Shown piece by piece: positions 1 through 7,080 of a stretch of DNA of 19,907 nucleotides; position 1 is the stretch's first letter, and the number at the start of each line of letters is the position of its first letter. Source of the DNA: Chloroflexota bacterium. Its GTDB lineage: Bacteria; Chloroflexota; Anaerolineae; Aggregatilineales; UBA2796. The stretch spans positions 1 through 19,907 of the forward strand of contig RFIM01000133.1 in NCBI GenBank assembly GCA_003695215.1, read 5' to 3'. Below the pieces are notes generated by a model, which was not told the DNA's origin, made no database searches, and was given only the letters and a program-made list of their open reading frames with translations. The translations under genes and the position numbers were made by a program.

Positions 1-1
1 A

Positions 2-685
2 GCCAGCAGCTTGGCATTCGTGATCGCCACGCCTGAGGCCGTTTGGCAGACTTTTGGGCAGCTGCTGAGCAACGGCACTTTGCTCAACCATCTTGGCACG
101 ACGCTGCTGGAAGTCACGCTTGGCTTGCTGTTGGGCGTGCCGAGCGCTTTGCTGATCGGCTATCTGATCGCGCGCAACCGCTTCATCGAGCGGACTTTTG
201 CGCCGTATGTGATCGGCTTTCAGGCGGTGCCGCTGATCGCCATTGCACCAATCCTGATCACGCGCTTGGGCGGGCCGGGCGTCGCCTCAGTGAGCGTTGT
301 GGCCGCCTTGATCGTCTTTTTCCCGATGCTGATGGCGACGCTGGTCGGCGTTCGGAACGTGCCTGCTGAGCTGCGAGAGCTGTTCCGCGCCTTGAATGCC
401 TTGCCATGGCAGACTTTCTACCGCCTTGAGCTGCCCTCAGCAGCGCCAGCGCTGTTCGGCGGCTTGAAGGTCAGCGTGACGCTGGCTGTGGTTGGCACAG
501 TCGTCGGCGAGGGCTATGGCGCCACAGCGGGCTTGGGCTTCATGATTTTCTCGTCGCGCTTTATGTATAATCCTGCAGGCGTCATGGTCGGCGTGCTGAC
601 CCTGACAGCGTTAGCGCTCTTGCTTTACGAAGGCGTGGCGCGCCTAGAGCGCCGTGCGCTGCGTTGGCGTGCGCCACAGCCATGA
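2..685 (+). CDS. ABC transporter permease, NitT/TauT/thiamine-precursor type (5' truncated by window)
   Basis: Inner-membrane permease of a BPD_transp_1 importer. The frame is open to the left edge, so the true start lies outside; the first in-window start codon is a TTG at 11. About 228 codons are visible against a usual 250-270. Counting from that TTG, hydrophobic spans occur near residues 33-53, 67-84, 91-114, 151-167 and 190-207. The EAA loop that docks on the ATPase is clear at about 119-150 (E-L-F-R-A-L-N-A, then L-P-S-A-A-P-A-L-F-G-G). The C-terminal G-L-G-F-M-I pattern is typical of the SsuC/TauC/ThiX group. The binding-protein gene starts 30 nt downstream and the ATPase follows, giving one importer operon. 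The substrate cannot be read from the permease itself; a thiamine precursor is suggested only by the neighbouring binding protein. Confidence 0.9.
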   Translation, partial: ASSLAFVIATPEAVWQTFGQLLSNGTLLNHLGTTLLEVTLGLLLGVPSALLIGYLIARNRFIERTFAPYVIGFQAVPLIAIAPILITRLGGPGVASVSVVAALIVFFPMLMATLVGVRNVPAELRELFRALNALPWQTFYRLELPSAAPALFGGLKVSVTLAVVGTVVGEGYGATAGLGFMIFSSRFMYNPAGVMVGVLTLTALALLLYEGVARLERRALRWRAPQP

Positions 686-715
686 CGCGCTTAGTACCTC
701 ACAGAAAGGCAGACC

Positions 716-1876
716 ATGCGAAAGTTCCTAGCTATCCTATTCGTGTTGAGCCTTGCGCTCTCGGCTTGCGCCGTGACAGGCGAGCCACAAGTCGGGATTA
801 TCAAGAAAGAGCATAGCGCCGTCAAGGAAGAAGGCGCCCAGGAGTCACATGCCGAGCCAGCGGCTGAGCCAACGGCAGAATCAACTGCCGAGCCAACGGC
901 TGAGCCAACCGCTGAGCCGACGCCTGGCGCGCGCCTGCCCTACCAAGACGTGCCGACAAGCACTTCAGAGCTGACGCCGATCACGCTCTTCTTGGGCTAC
1001 ATCCCGAACGTGCAATTCGCGCCCGTCTATGTGGCGCTTGATCAAGGCTTCTTCCGCGAGAATGGCATCGATCTGAAGATCGAACACGGCTTCGATGAGA
1101 CTGACGGCCTGACGCGCATTGCCACTAACAACTTGCAGTTTGGCATGATCAGCGGCGAGCAAGTGCTGCTAGCGCGCAAGCAAGGCGCGCCTGTCAAGTA
1201 TTTCTTCCGTTGGTATCAGCGCTTCCCTGTTGGCGTGATGGTGCCGCAAGATAGCCCGATCCGCCAGCCGCAAGACTTGAAAGGCAAGATCGTCGGCGTG
1301 CCAGGCAAGTTCGGCGCCAGCTACTTCGGCCTGATAGCGCTGCTGAACGCCGTTGGCTTGCGCGAATCCGATCTGCGCGAGCTGCGCGCTATCGGCTACG
1401 ATACCGCGCCGATCTTCTGCGAGCGTCAAGTAGAGGCCTCAGTTATCTACATCGCTAACGAGCCGCTGCAGATCGCTGCGCGTTGCTTCGATGTTGAGGT
1501 CATCGCTATCAGCGATTACGCCGATATCGTCTCAAACGGCTTAGTGACCAACGAGAAGACTATCGCTGAGCGCCCTGAACTGGTGCGCGGCATGGCTGAG
1601 GCCTACGCGCGCGGCTTGGCGCTGACCATCGCCGATCCTGATCTCGCCTATCAGATCAGCCGCAAATTCGTGGAAGGCCTGGCTGAAGACGATCCTGTGC
1701 AAAAGCAAGTCTTGCTGCGCTCGATTGAGCTGTGGAAGGCAGAGCGCCTCGGCGAGAGCACGGACTCAGCTTGGAAATTGACAGCTGAGACGCTGCTCTC
1801 AATGGGCTTGATCGACTCAATCGATGGCTATCAGGAGGCCTACACGAACGACTTCCTGCCTGAGGCAGAAGAATAA
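716..1876 (+). CDS. ABC transporter substrate-binding lipoprotein, NMT1/THI5-like
   Basis: Extracytoplasmic binding protein of 386 residues. The N-terminus is a lipoprotein signal: K3, a hydrophobic stretch 4-17 and lipobox L-S-A-C with Cys18 as the lipidated residue. Residues 46-69 are six AEPT-like tetrapeptides forming a flexible spacer to the membrane. From about residue 92 the sequence matches the NMT1/THI5/SsuA fold: F-L-G-Y-I-P-N-V-Q-F-A-P, then A-L-D-Q-G-F-F-R-E-N-G-I-D-L, and later L-K-G-K-I-V-G-V-P-G. That family binds thiamine pyrimidine precursors in ThiY-type proteins, and sulfonates or nitrate in relatives. A pyrimidine ligand is the best guess but is not shown by the sequence. 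No fungal THI5 cysteine motif is evident. The gene lies between permease and ATPase, 2 nt from the latter. Confidence 0.92.
   Translation: MRKFLAILFVLSLALSACAVTGEPQVGIIKKEHSAVKEEGAQESHAEPAAEPTAESTAEPTAEPTAEPTPGARLPYQDVPTSTSELTPITLFLGYIPNVQFAPVYVALDQGFFRENGIDLKIEHGFDETDGLTRIATNNLQFGMISGEQVLLARKQGAPVKYFFRWYQRFPVGVMVPQDSPIRQPQDLKGKIVGVPGKFGASYFGLIALLNAVGLRESDLRELRAIGYDTAPIFCERQVEASVIYIANEPLQIAARCFDVEVIAISDYADIVSNGLVTNEKTIAERPELVRGMAEAYARGLALTIADPDLAYQISRKFVEGLAEDDPVQKQVLLRSIELWKAERLGESTDSAWKLTAETLLSMGLIDSIDGYQEAYTNDFLPEAEE
851..922 (+). repeat. 12-bp in-frame tandem repeat encoding the AEPT linker
   Basis: Six contiguous 12-nt units of the form GCN-GAG-CCA-ACG sit in frame inside the binding-protein gene and encode A-E-P-A, A-E-P-T, A-E-S-T and A-E-P-T three times. 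Third-position differences among the units show the repeat is not brand new. Such Pro/Glu/Thr-rich spacers commonly tether lipoprotein domains above the membrane. Copy number may vary between strains by slippage. Confidence 0.9.
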
Positions 1877-1878
1877 GC

Positions 1879-2622
1879 ATGCTGAAGTTTGAGAGCGTTT
1901 GGCAACGCTTCGGCGCGCTCGAGGTGCTGCAAAACATCAGCTTTGAGCTGACCGCAGGCGAGTTCGTCTGTTTGGTCGGGCCGAGCGGCTGCGGCAAGAC
2001 AACCTTGCTGCGCATCGGCGCGGGCTTGCTGAAGGCGAGCGCAGGGCGCGTTCTGCTCAAGGCTGAGCCGATCACAGCGCCGCGCCCTGAGATCGGCATC
2101 CTGTTCCAGCAGCCAAACCTACTGCCTTATCTCAGCACGCGCGCCAATATCGAGCTGCCGCTAGCGCTGCGCGGCGTGCCACGCGCCGAGCGCCGCAGCC
2201 TTGCCCAAAACGCTCTCGCTCAACTTGGCTTGGCTGAATTCGCTGAAGCCTATCCAAGCCAGCTCTCAGGCGGCATGGCGCAGCGCGCCGCGCTCGGGCG
2301 CGCTTTGATGCAAAATCCATCCGTCCTGCTGATGGATGAGCCATTCGGCGCGCTGGATGCGCTGACGCGCGAACAGATGCAGCTCGAGCTGCTGGACATC
2401 TGGCAGCGCACAGGCAAGACGATCCTGATGGTGACGCACAGCATCACTGAAGCCATCTTCATGGCCGATCGCGTCTTAGTGCTGACGGCGCGCCCGAGCA
2501 AGCTCAGCGCGACGCTGTGCGTGCCTCTGCCGCGCCCGCGCCGCCTGGAGATGATCCACTCGGCTGAATTCGGCGCGCTCGCCGCGCAGCTGCGCAGCTA
2601 CATCGGCATGTCAAGCGCTTAG
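1879..2622 (+). CDS. ABC transporter ATP-binding protein, SsuB/TauB/ThiZ type
   Basis: Cytoplasmic ATPase of 247 residues that energises the upstream permease. Walker A is G-P-S-G-C-G-K-T-T at 34-42, the Q-loop Gln is near 77-78, the signature L-S-G-G-M-A-Q is at 129-135, Walker B V-L-L-M-D-E is at 149-154 with the D-loop following, and the switch His is 187 (T-H-S). The helix after the switch, with E-A-I-F-M-A-D-R, is characteristic of the nitrate/sulfonate/taurine/thiamine-precursor subgroup. It begins 2 nt after the binding-protein stop, so co-translation is likely. Its stop overlaps by 4 nt the stop of the convergent histidine kinase. Confidence 0.95.
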   Translation: MLKFESVWQRFGALEVLQNISFELTAGEFVCLVGPSGCGKTTLLRIGAGLLKASAGRVLLKAEPITAPRPEIGILFQQPNLLPYLSTRANIELPLALRGVPRAERRSLAQNALAQLGLAEFAEAYPSQLSGGMAQRAALGRALMQNPSVLLMDEPFGALDALTREQMQLELLDIWQRTGKTILMVTHSITEAIFMADRVLVLTARPSKLSATLCVPLPRPRRLEMIHSAEFGALAAQLRSYIGMSSA

Positions 2623-4391
2623 GCTAACGGCAACCAAAAGCTGAAGATGCTGCCAATGCCTGCCTCACTATTGACCCAGACTCTGCCGCCGTGCCGCTCC
2701 ACCACAGTCCGCACTAAGCTCAAGCCCAAGCCTGTGCCACTGATGTGATCCGTGCCAGGCTCGCGCGCGCGGTAGAAACTAGTGAAGAGCCGCTCTTGGC
2801 GCTCCCTGCTGATGCCATAGCCGTTATCCTGCACTTCGAAGATCAAGCGCCGCTCTTTGGTCGTCAGGCGCACTTGAATCAGCCCGCCATCAGGCGTGTA
2901 CTTGATGGCATTGTCGATCAAGTTGCCGACAGCGCGCTGCAACTGCGCAGGGCTGCCGCGTACATGCAATGATTGCGATGGCAATTGCGCTGTGAGCGTG
3001 TGTTTTTTCAAAAGCGCCGCGTTGCGCTGTGCCTCAAGTTCAGCGTTGACCAACGCGGTGAAGTCCACTTCCTGCCAAAGCGCCTCACGTTCGCTCTCCA
3101 CCTTCTCTAGCGTCAGCAAATCTTTGATGAGCGTTTGCATGGTTTGGTGCGCTTTACGCACGCTCTGAATGTAGCGTTTTTGCACCTCAGTGAAAGGTTG
3201 ATCGCCAAGCGATTCGAGGAACATTTCGAAATAATTGATGGCGACGCCGAGCGGATTGCGCAGATCGTGAGAGGCCATGCGGATCATGTGCGATTTGATC
3301 TCCTCGAGTTCGCGCACTTCAGCGTACAGGCGCGCTTGGCGTAAGGCAGAGGCGATCTGGCCGCCGAGCGCTTCCGCCATAGCGCGCTCTTCTTCGCCAA
3401 AGCGCCGCTCGTGGCGGCTCTCCATTGCCAAAGCTACGCCGACTACTTCGATCAGCGGCGTGTTGGGCGTCATTGGCGCTGTGGCAAGCGGTATGATCAA
3501 GAGCGCGCGCACGTTGTGCGCCGTCATGAACTCGCGCAAGGTATCTGAGAGCAGGCGCGAGTGCAAGCTATAGCCGCTGCTGCGTTGTGTCTCAATGGCG
3601 TAGCGCACCTCGGGCAAGCTTTCCAAAGCGAATGTGCTGCCTACGCGCGGCACGATATTCATGCTCAAGCGCGCCGTGGGCAGGCGGTAGGCGTGAATCA
3701 GCTCGATCTCGCCTTGCAGCTTGCGATAATCGGCTATGACCACAGTCGAGACGCCTAACGTTGTCGCTAAGGCTTGCGCCGCGGTTGCCAAGACCTGCGG
3801 GCGTTCCAAAGTGGCTGAGATCATGCGGCTGGCAGTGTAAAGCGAGGCCATCTCATCAGCTTGGCGCGCCGCTTCGCGGTACAGGCGCGCGTGATCAAGC
3901 GCAATGGCGGCGCGTTGCGCCAAGCGCTGCACAAAGCTGATATCAGGCGCGGCAAAGGTATCGCGCTGCTCGCCTTCTAGCCAAATCACGCCAGTGACCT
4001 TGCTGCGCAGCTCAATCGGTACTGCAATCACTGAGCGCGTCTCAGGCAGCGCATGCTCAGGGCAATGCTCGGGATCAGCCTCTAGGTCCGTGACGTGCTG
4101 AACTTGGCGCGTGCGCACAGCGCGCCCAATAATGCTCTGCTCGAGCGGCCACGTCTTTTCACGCACCTCGCGCATTGGATAACCAAGCGCAGTCAGCGCA
4201 CGCAAACTATTTTCTTGCTCGCTGAAAGTCACAAAGATGCCCGCTGTGGCGCCTGTGCGCCGCAAAGCCCAATCCATCGTCAGCATCAGCACGTTATCGA
4301 AATCGAGCGTGGCGCCAAGCTCTTGATCGACGTGCTGCAGCATCTTCAGCTCTTCAAGCTGCTCAGACAGATTGTCAGTCAGGTCGGTCAT
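2619..4391 (-). CDS. Soluble sensor histidine kinase, GAF-GAF-HisKA-HATPase
   Basis: A 590-residue two-component kinase with no evident membrane segment. Two GAF domains occupy roughly 28-171 and 196-355, each followed by a short helical linker. HisKA follows with phosphoacceptor His375 in M-A-S-H-D-L-R-N-P-L. The HATPase_c domain has the N box N490-L-I-D-N494, G1 D-N-G-Y-G at 522-526 and G2 G-T-G-L-G-L-S at 552-558. The GAF domains suggest sensing of a cytoplasmic small molecule, redox state or light; no bilin-binding Cys motif was recognised. A strong AGGAG lies 6 nt before the ATG, inside the 3' end of the upstream hydrolase gene, which overlaps by 17 nt. No response regulator is adjacent; the nearest one in the window is at 10984-11763. 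Confidence 0.95.
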   Translation of the reverse strand: MTDLTDNLSEQLEELKMLQHVDQELGATLDFDNVLMLTMDWALRRTGATAGIFVTFSEQENSLRALTALGYPMREVREKTWPLEQSIIGRAVRTRQVQHVTDLEADPEHCPEHALPETRSVIAVPIELRSKVTGVIWLEGEQRDTFAAPDISFVQRLAQRAAIALDHARLYREAARQADEMASLYTASRMISATLERPQVLATAAQALATTLGVSTVVIADYRKLQGEIELIHAYRLPTARLSMNIVPRVGSTFALESLPEVRYAIETQRSSGYSLHSRLLSDTLREFMTAHNVRALLIIPLATAPMTPNTPLIEVVGVALAMESRHERRFGEEERAMAEALGGQIASALRQARLYAEVRELEEIKSHMIRMASHDLRNPLGVAINYFEMFLESLGDQPFTEVQKRYIQSVRKAHQTMQTLIKDLLTLEKVESEREALWQEVDFTALVNAELEAQRNAALLKKHTLTAQLPSQSLHVRGSPAQLQRAVGNLIDNAIKYTPDGGLIQVRLTTKERRLIFEVQDNGYGISRERQERLFTSFYRAREPGTDHISGTGLGLSLVRTVVERHGGRVWVNSEAGIGSIFSFWLPLA

Positions 4392-5247
4392 CCGAGACTC
4401 CTAAGAAGCGCAAGATGGCTGCATCGCGCTCGGCGTGCGGCATGGTCACAATAGTGGTATGACCTGCTTCTGGAACAGTCAAGACTTCTGCTTGCGGCAT
4501 GCCTGCTTGCATCAAGGCTAGGGTATCATCAGTCAGCACAGGGTCAGTTGGGCTAAAAATGCCCATGCCTGCGCGCAGAATCAGCACAGGGCAGCGCACT
4601 TGTGGGTAGAGTTCGGGCAATCTCATCCACTGGGCTACAGCGGCAGCTGTACGCTCGGCATCCAGCACGTAACGCGCCATCTGACGGATGTAGCTGCCAT
4701 CAGGTTGGCGGCGCAGATTGCTGCGCAATAAGGCCTCCAGCTCTTCTGTATACGGCTGATACAGCGGATGATCGCGGTAGCGATCCACATAGGCTTCTAG
4801 AGATGGATAGCGGTAAGGCATGGTGTCATAATAGGTGTTGAGCGCTTGGAGCTCAGTTGGGTTAGGCGGGGCGCCGCCATCAATCAAAATTAGGCGGCCG
4901 ACGCGCTCGGGCTGCTTTGCCGCCAGTAGGACGCCTAGCATGGCGCCGAAGGAATGCCCAACTACAGCACACTGGCTGATGTTGAGCCGATCCAGGGCAT
5001 CCGTTAGCTCCAGGTAGTGCGCATTCAGACCGTATTCGCCAAAAGGCATGTCGCTGCCGCCGCGCCCGCGCAGATCGGGCGCGATCAGCCGCCGCCGACC
5101 GTCCAGCAGGCGCGCTAGGCGCAGCGCCTCAATGCTATTGGCAGTGATGTGGTGTAGGAACAGCACAGGCGGCTGATCGCCTGGCCAATCGCGCACTAAC
5201 AAGCGCACGCGATGTGCCATGACACGGTAAATTAGTGGGGCCGTCAT
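4375..5247 (-). CDS. Alpha/beta hydrolase
   Basis: A 290-residue alpha/beta-hydrolase-fold enzyme. Visible marks are the oxyanion-hole region L-F-L-H-H-I-T at 29-35, the D-L-R-G-R-G-G-S-D turn at 58-66, the nucleophile elbow G-H-S-F-G with Ser99, and the catalytic His263 in E-A-G-H. An acid in S-P-T-D-P-V-L-T-D-D (232-241) fits the triad Asp. There is a lid region around 135-205. No signal peptide, so cytoplasmic. The substrate cannot be predicted; the family includes esterases, C-C bond hydrolases and epoxide hydrolases. The start was placed at ATG 5247, giving M-T-A-P-L-I-Y-R; the frame runs 32 codons further upstream without family-like sequence. An inverted repeat lies just before this start. 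The end overlaps the histidine kinase start, suggesting translational coupling. Confidence 0.9.
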   Translation of the reverse strand: MTAPLIYRVMAHRVRLLVRDWPGDQPPVLFLHHITANSIEALRLARLLDGRRRLIAPDLRGRGGSDMPFGEYGLNAHYLELTDALDRLNISQCAVVGHSFGAMLGVLLAAKQPERVGRLILIDGGAPPNPTELQALNTYYDTMPYRYPSLEAYVDRYRDHPLYQPYTEELEALLRSNLRRQPDGSYIRQMARYVLDAERTAAAVAQWMRLPELYPQVRCPVLILRAGMGIFSPTDPVLTDDTLALMQAGMPQAEVLTVPEAGHTTIVTMPHAERDAAILRFLGVSDDRPD

Positions 5248-5252
5248 AACGT

Positions 5253-5273
5253 TTTCACACCTTGAATGTGAAA
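5253..5273. promoter_or_regulatory. Perfect 7-7-7 inverted repeat before the hydrolase gene
   Basis: TTTCACA and TGTGAAA form perfect 7-bp arms around a 7-nt centre, six bases upstream of the hydrolase ATG at 5247. With one bulged T the pairing extends to CGTTT(T)CACA / TGTGAAACG. It may be an operator for a dimeric repressor, or an RNA hairpin near the ribosome-binding region, since the only purine-rich match (AAGG) lies in its centre. No T-tract follows, so it does not look like a terminator for the upstream ATPase gene. Function is inferred from position only. Confidence 0.45.
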
Positions 5274-5343
5274 CGAGGGCGTTTTGGCATGTCTGCCGAG
5301 CCGCCCTCGTCCCAGATGTACAGGCTGCGATGTTCAGGCGCAA

Positions 5344-6447
5344 TCAGAGCGCTTTTTGCGTCTTGACATCGAACAGGTGCATGTTCAGCACATCCACCAC
5401 CACTTGAATGCGCTGGCCGACATGCACTTGCGTGCGCGGATCGACGCGCGCTACGAACGTCTTGCCGTTCTCTTCAAGGTAGAGAATCTTCTCGTTGCCC
5501 ATCTGCTCGACCACATCCACGTTTGCCTCAATGGGCGCCGGCTGGATGCTCGGCGGCGTGTAATGCGAGTCGTGGATGACTTCTGGACGTATGCCGAGGA
5601 TGACTTCCTGGCCGACATGATCGCGGTAGCGCTCGTAGCGATGCTCAGGCACGGGCAGCTTGTAGGAATTGGTGACTACATAGAGCTTGCCATCTTCCTG
5701 GATCAAGCGCGAGTTTTCGAAGAAATTCATGGCTGGGCTGCCGATGAAGCCTGCCACGAACACGTTAGCGGGATGATCGTACAGGTTCTGAGGCGTATCA
5801 ATTTGCTGCAGCTCGCCGGCGTTCATCACAGCGATGCGCGTGCCCATGGTCATGGCTTCGACTTGGTCGTGCGTCACGTAGATGAAAGTGGTGCCGAGCC
5901 GTTGATGCAGCTTGCTGATGAAGGCACGCGCCTCGACGCGCAGCTTGGCGTCTAAGTTGGAGAGCGGCTCGTCCATCAGGAAGACCTGCGGCTCGCGCAC
6001 GATGGCACGCCCGACGGCCACACGTTGGCGCTGGCCACCTGAGAGCTGGCGCGGCTTGCGGTCGAGCAGCTGGTCGATCATCAGGCTCTTAGCGGTCTCG
6101 CGCACGCGCCGATCGATCTCATCGCGTGGCACTTTGCGCAAGCGCAGGCCGAACGCCATGTTCTCGTAGACGGTCATGTGCGGGTAAAGGGCATAGCTCT
6201 GGAAGACCATGGCGATATCGCGGTCTTTGGGCGCGATGTTGTTCACCACGCGGTCTCCGATCAAAATCTCGCCTTCCGAGATTTCCTCCAAGCCTGCCAG
6301 CATCCGCAAGCTGGTCGTCTTGCCACAGCCTGACGGGCCGACCAGGACGAGGAACTCCTTATCTGCCACCTCAATGTTGAGGTTCTTGACTGCGACTACG
6401 TCGCCAGGGTAGCGTTTGTAAACGCCACGGAATGATACGCTTGCCAC
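5344..6447 (-). CDS. ugpC: ABC transporter ATP-binding protein, UgpC/MsmK/MalK family
   Basis: A 367-residue ATPase of the carbohydrate-uptake class, with an N-terminal nucleotide-binding domain and a C-terminal TOBE/OB extension. Walker A G-P-S-G-C-G-K-T-T is at 37-45, Q-loop Gln83, signature L-S-G-G-Q at 135-139, Walker B V-F-L-M-D-E at 155-160 followed by P-L-S-N-L-D-A-K-L-R, and switch His193. The extension carries Q-I-D-T-P and later L-G-I-R-P-E-V-I. The start is taken as GTG 6447 because GGAGG sits 5 nt upstream; a TTG at 6459 precedes that Shine-Dalgarno. No sugar permease or binding protein is nearby, which fits MsmK-type ATPases shared by several CUT1 importers. The symbol reflects family membership only. 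The hydrolase gene follows after 96 nt. Confidence 0.93.
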   Translation of the reverse strand: MASVSFRGVYKRYPGDVVAVKNLNIEVADKEFLVLVGPSGCGKTTSLRMLAGLEEISEGEILIGDRVVNNIAPKDRDIAMVFQSYALYPHMTVYENMAFGLRLRKVPRDEIDRRVRETAKSLMIDQLLDRKPRQLSGGQRQRVAVGRAIVREPQVFLMDEPLSNLDAKLRVEARAFISKLHQRLGTTFIYVTHDQVEAMTMGTRIAVMNAGELQQIDTPQNLYDHPANVFVAGFIGSPAMNFFENSRLIQEDGKLYVVTNSYKLPVPEHRYERYRDHVGQEVILGIRPEVIHDSHYTPPSIQPAPIEANVDVVEQMGNEKILYLEENGKTFVARVDPRTQVHVGQRIQVVVDVLNMHLFDVKTQKAL

Positions 6448-6526
6448 TGAAACCTCCAAGAAGTCAATCTAGCATGCTTGCCAACTCAAGGTGCGATCGG
6501 TGAACACAATGAGCGCCTTTGGCATT

Positions 6527-6555
6527 ATTGTGCCACGCCTCACCAATTTGCACAA
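6527..6555 (-). promoter_or_regulatory. Candidate promoter for the ugpC-like gene
   Basis: On the minus strand TTGTGC (6555-6550) and CACAAT (6532-6527) are separated by 17 bp and would start transcription near 6520, leaving a leader of about 70 nt. Both hexamers match the sigma-70 consensus only partly. The 7-7-7 palindrome at 6560-6580 sits immediately upstream of the -35 box. Confidence 0.3.
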
Positions 6556-6559
6556 GCCA

Positions 6560-6580
6560 TTTGCCTAAAGTCAAGGCAAA
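6560..6580. promoter_or_regulatory. Perfect 7-7-7 inverted repeat upstream of the ugpC-like gene
   Basis: TTTGCCT and AGGCAAA are perfect 7-bp arms around a 7-nt centre in the 158-bp gap between the SCP2-like gene and the ugpC-like gene. It lies just upstream of the candidate -35 box, where activator sites often sit. No T-tract follows on the minus strand, so an intrinsic terminator for the SCP2-like gene is less likely. A role as an operator is inference. Confidence 0.4.
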
Positions 6581-6605
6581 ACTTGTTCAATCTGCTCAAA
6601 AAGCT

Positions 6606-6932
6606 TTATAAGCCGAACCAGCCCATCAGTTTCATCATGATGCCCATGTTGCGCTCGACTTTCACCTTGCCCGACATGAAGGCCATCATTGGATTCAGCT
6701 CGCCGCCCATGATTTTCATCAGATCGGCAGCTTCGGCGCGCAGGATCGCGTCAGCCTCGGCAGGCGGCGTCCCTTCGCCCAAGCTGAGCGCGCCATCGCG
6801 CACTTGCAGCCAGAAAGCGCCGCCGCCTTCGCCGCGCAGGTCAAAGGCGATCACAGCGTTATCGCCGCGCGCTTTCTCCGCATTGAAGCGCTCGCGCAGC
6901 TTATCAAACATCTCGGTCACATTGTTGAACAT
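6606..6932 (-). CDS. SCP2 sterol-binding-domain-like protein
   Basis: A 108-residue single-domain protein with the SCP2-like pattern: an N-terminal helix (M-F-D-K-L-R-E-R-F), beta strands through A-V-I-A-F-D-L-R-G-E-G and F-W-L-Q-V-R-D-G, an acidic A-D-A-I-L-R-A segment, and the C-terminal G-E-L-N-P-M-M-A-F-M-S-G-K-V-K-V-E signature. Members bind hydrophobic ligands or act as accessory domains; no enzymatic role can be assigned. The C-terminus is rich in Met and aromatic residues, as expected for a lipid-facing helix. The start is placed at ATG 6932, with an AAGGA about 10 nt upstream and the normal domain length; the frame extends 29 codons upstream with lysine-rich sequence that overlaps the promoter-like region. 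Confidence 0.85.
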   Translation of the reverse strand: MFNNVTEMFDKLRERFNAEKARGDNAVIAFDLRGEGGGAFWLQVRDGALSLGEGTPPAEADAILRAEAADLMKIMGGELNPMMAFMSGKVKVERNMGIMMKLMGWFGL

Positions 6933-6978
6933 GCCTTGCTTTTCCTTTTTCCGTTGCTTTATAAGCTGATCTGCGGAA

Positions 6979-7009
6979 AGTATAGCGCCTTTTTGCTTTT
7001 TTGCCGCAA
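6979..7009 (-). promoter_or_regulatory. Candidate promoter for the SCP2-like gene
   Basis: On the minus strand a good -10 box TATACT (6984-6979) is preceded at 19 bp by TTGCGG (7009-7004). Transcription would begin about 40 nt before the ATG at 6932. Spacing is longer than ideal and the -35 is weak. Its -35 lies next to the -35 of the divergent glycosyltransferase promoter candidate. Confidence 0.4.
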
Positions 7010-7012
7010 ATC

Positions 7013-7041
7013 TTGTCAATTCGTGCGCCAGACGCTAGGCT
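7013..7041 (+). promoter_or_regulatory. Candidate promoter for the glycosyltransferase gene
   Basis: TTGTCA (7013-7018) and TAGGCT (7036-7041) are 17 bp apart, 40 bp before the ATG at 7081. The -35 is close to consensus and the -10 is weak. It is back-to-back with the minus-strand candidate for the SCP2-like gene. Confidence 0.3.
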
Positions 7042-7080
7042 TATGCCGTTCACAACACACACATTTCAGGACGCACGCCT

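Noticed and set aside
6560..6580. Palindrome as an intrinsic terminator of the SCP2-like gene
   Set aside because: Arms are only partly GC-rich and no T-tract follows on the minus strand.
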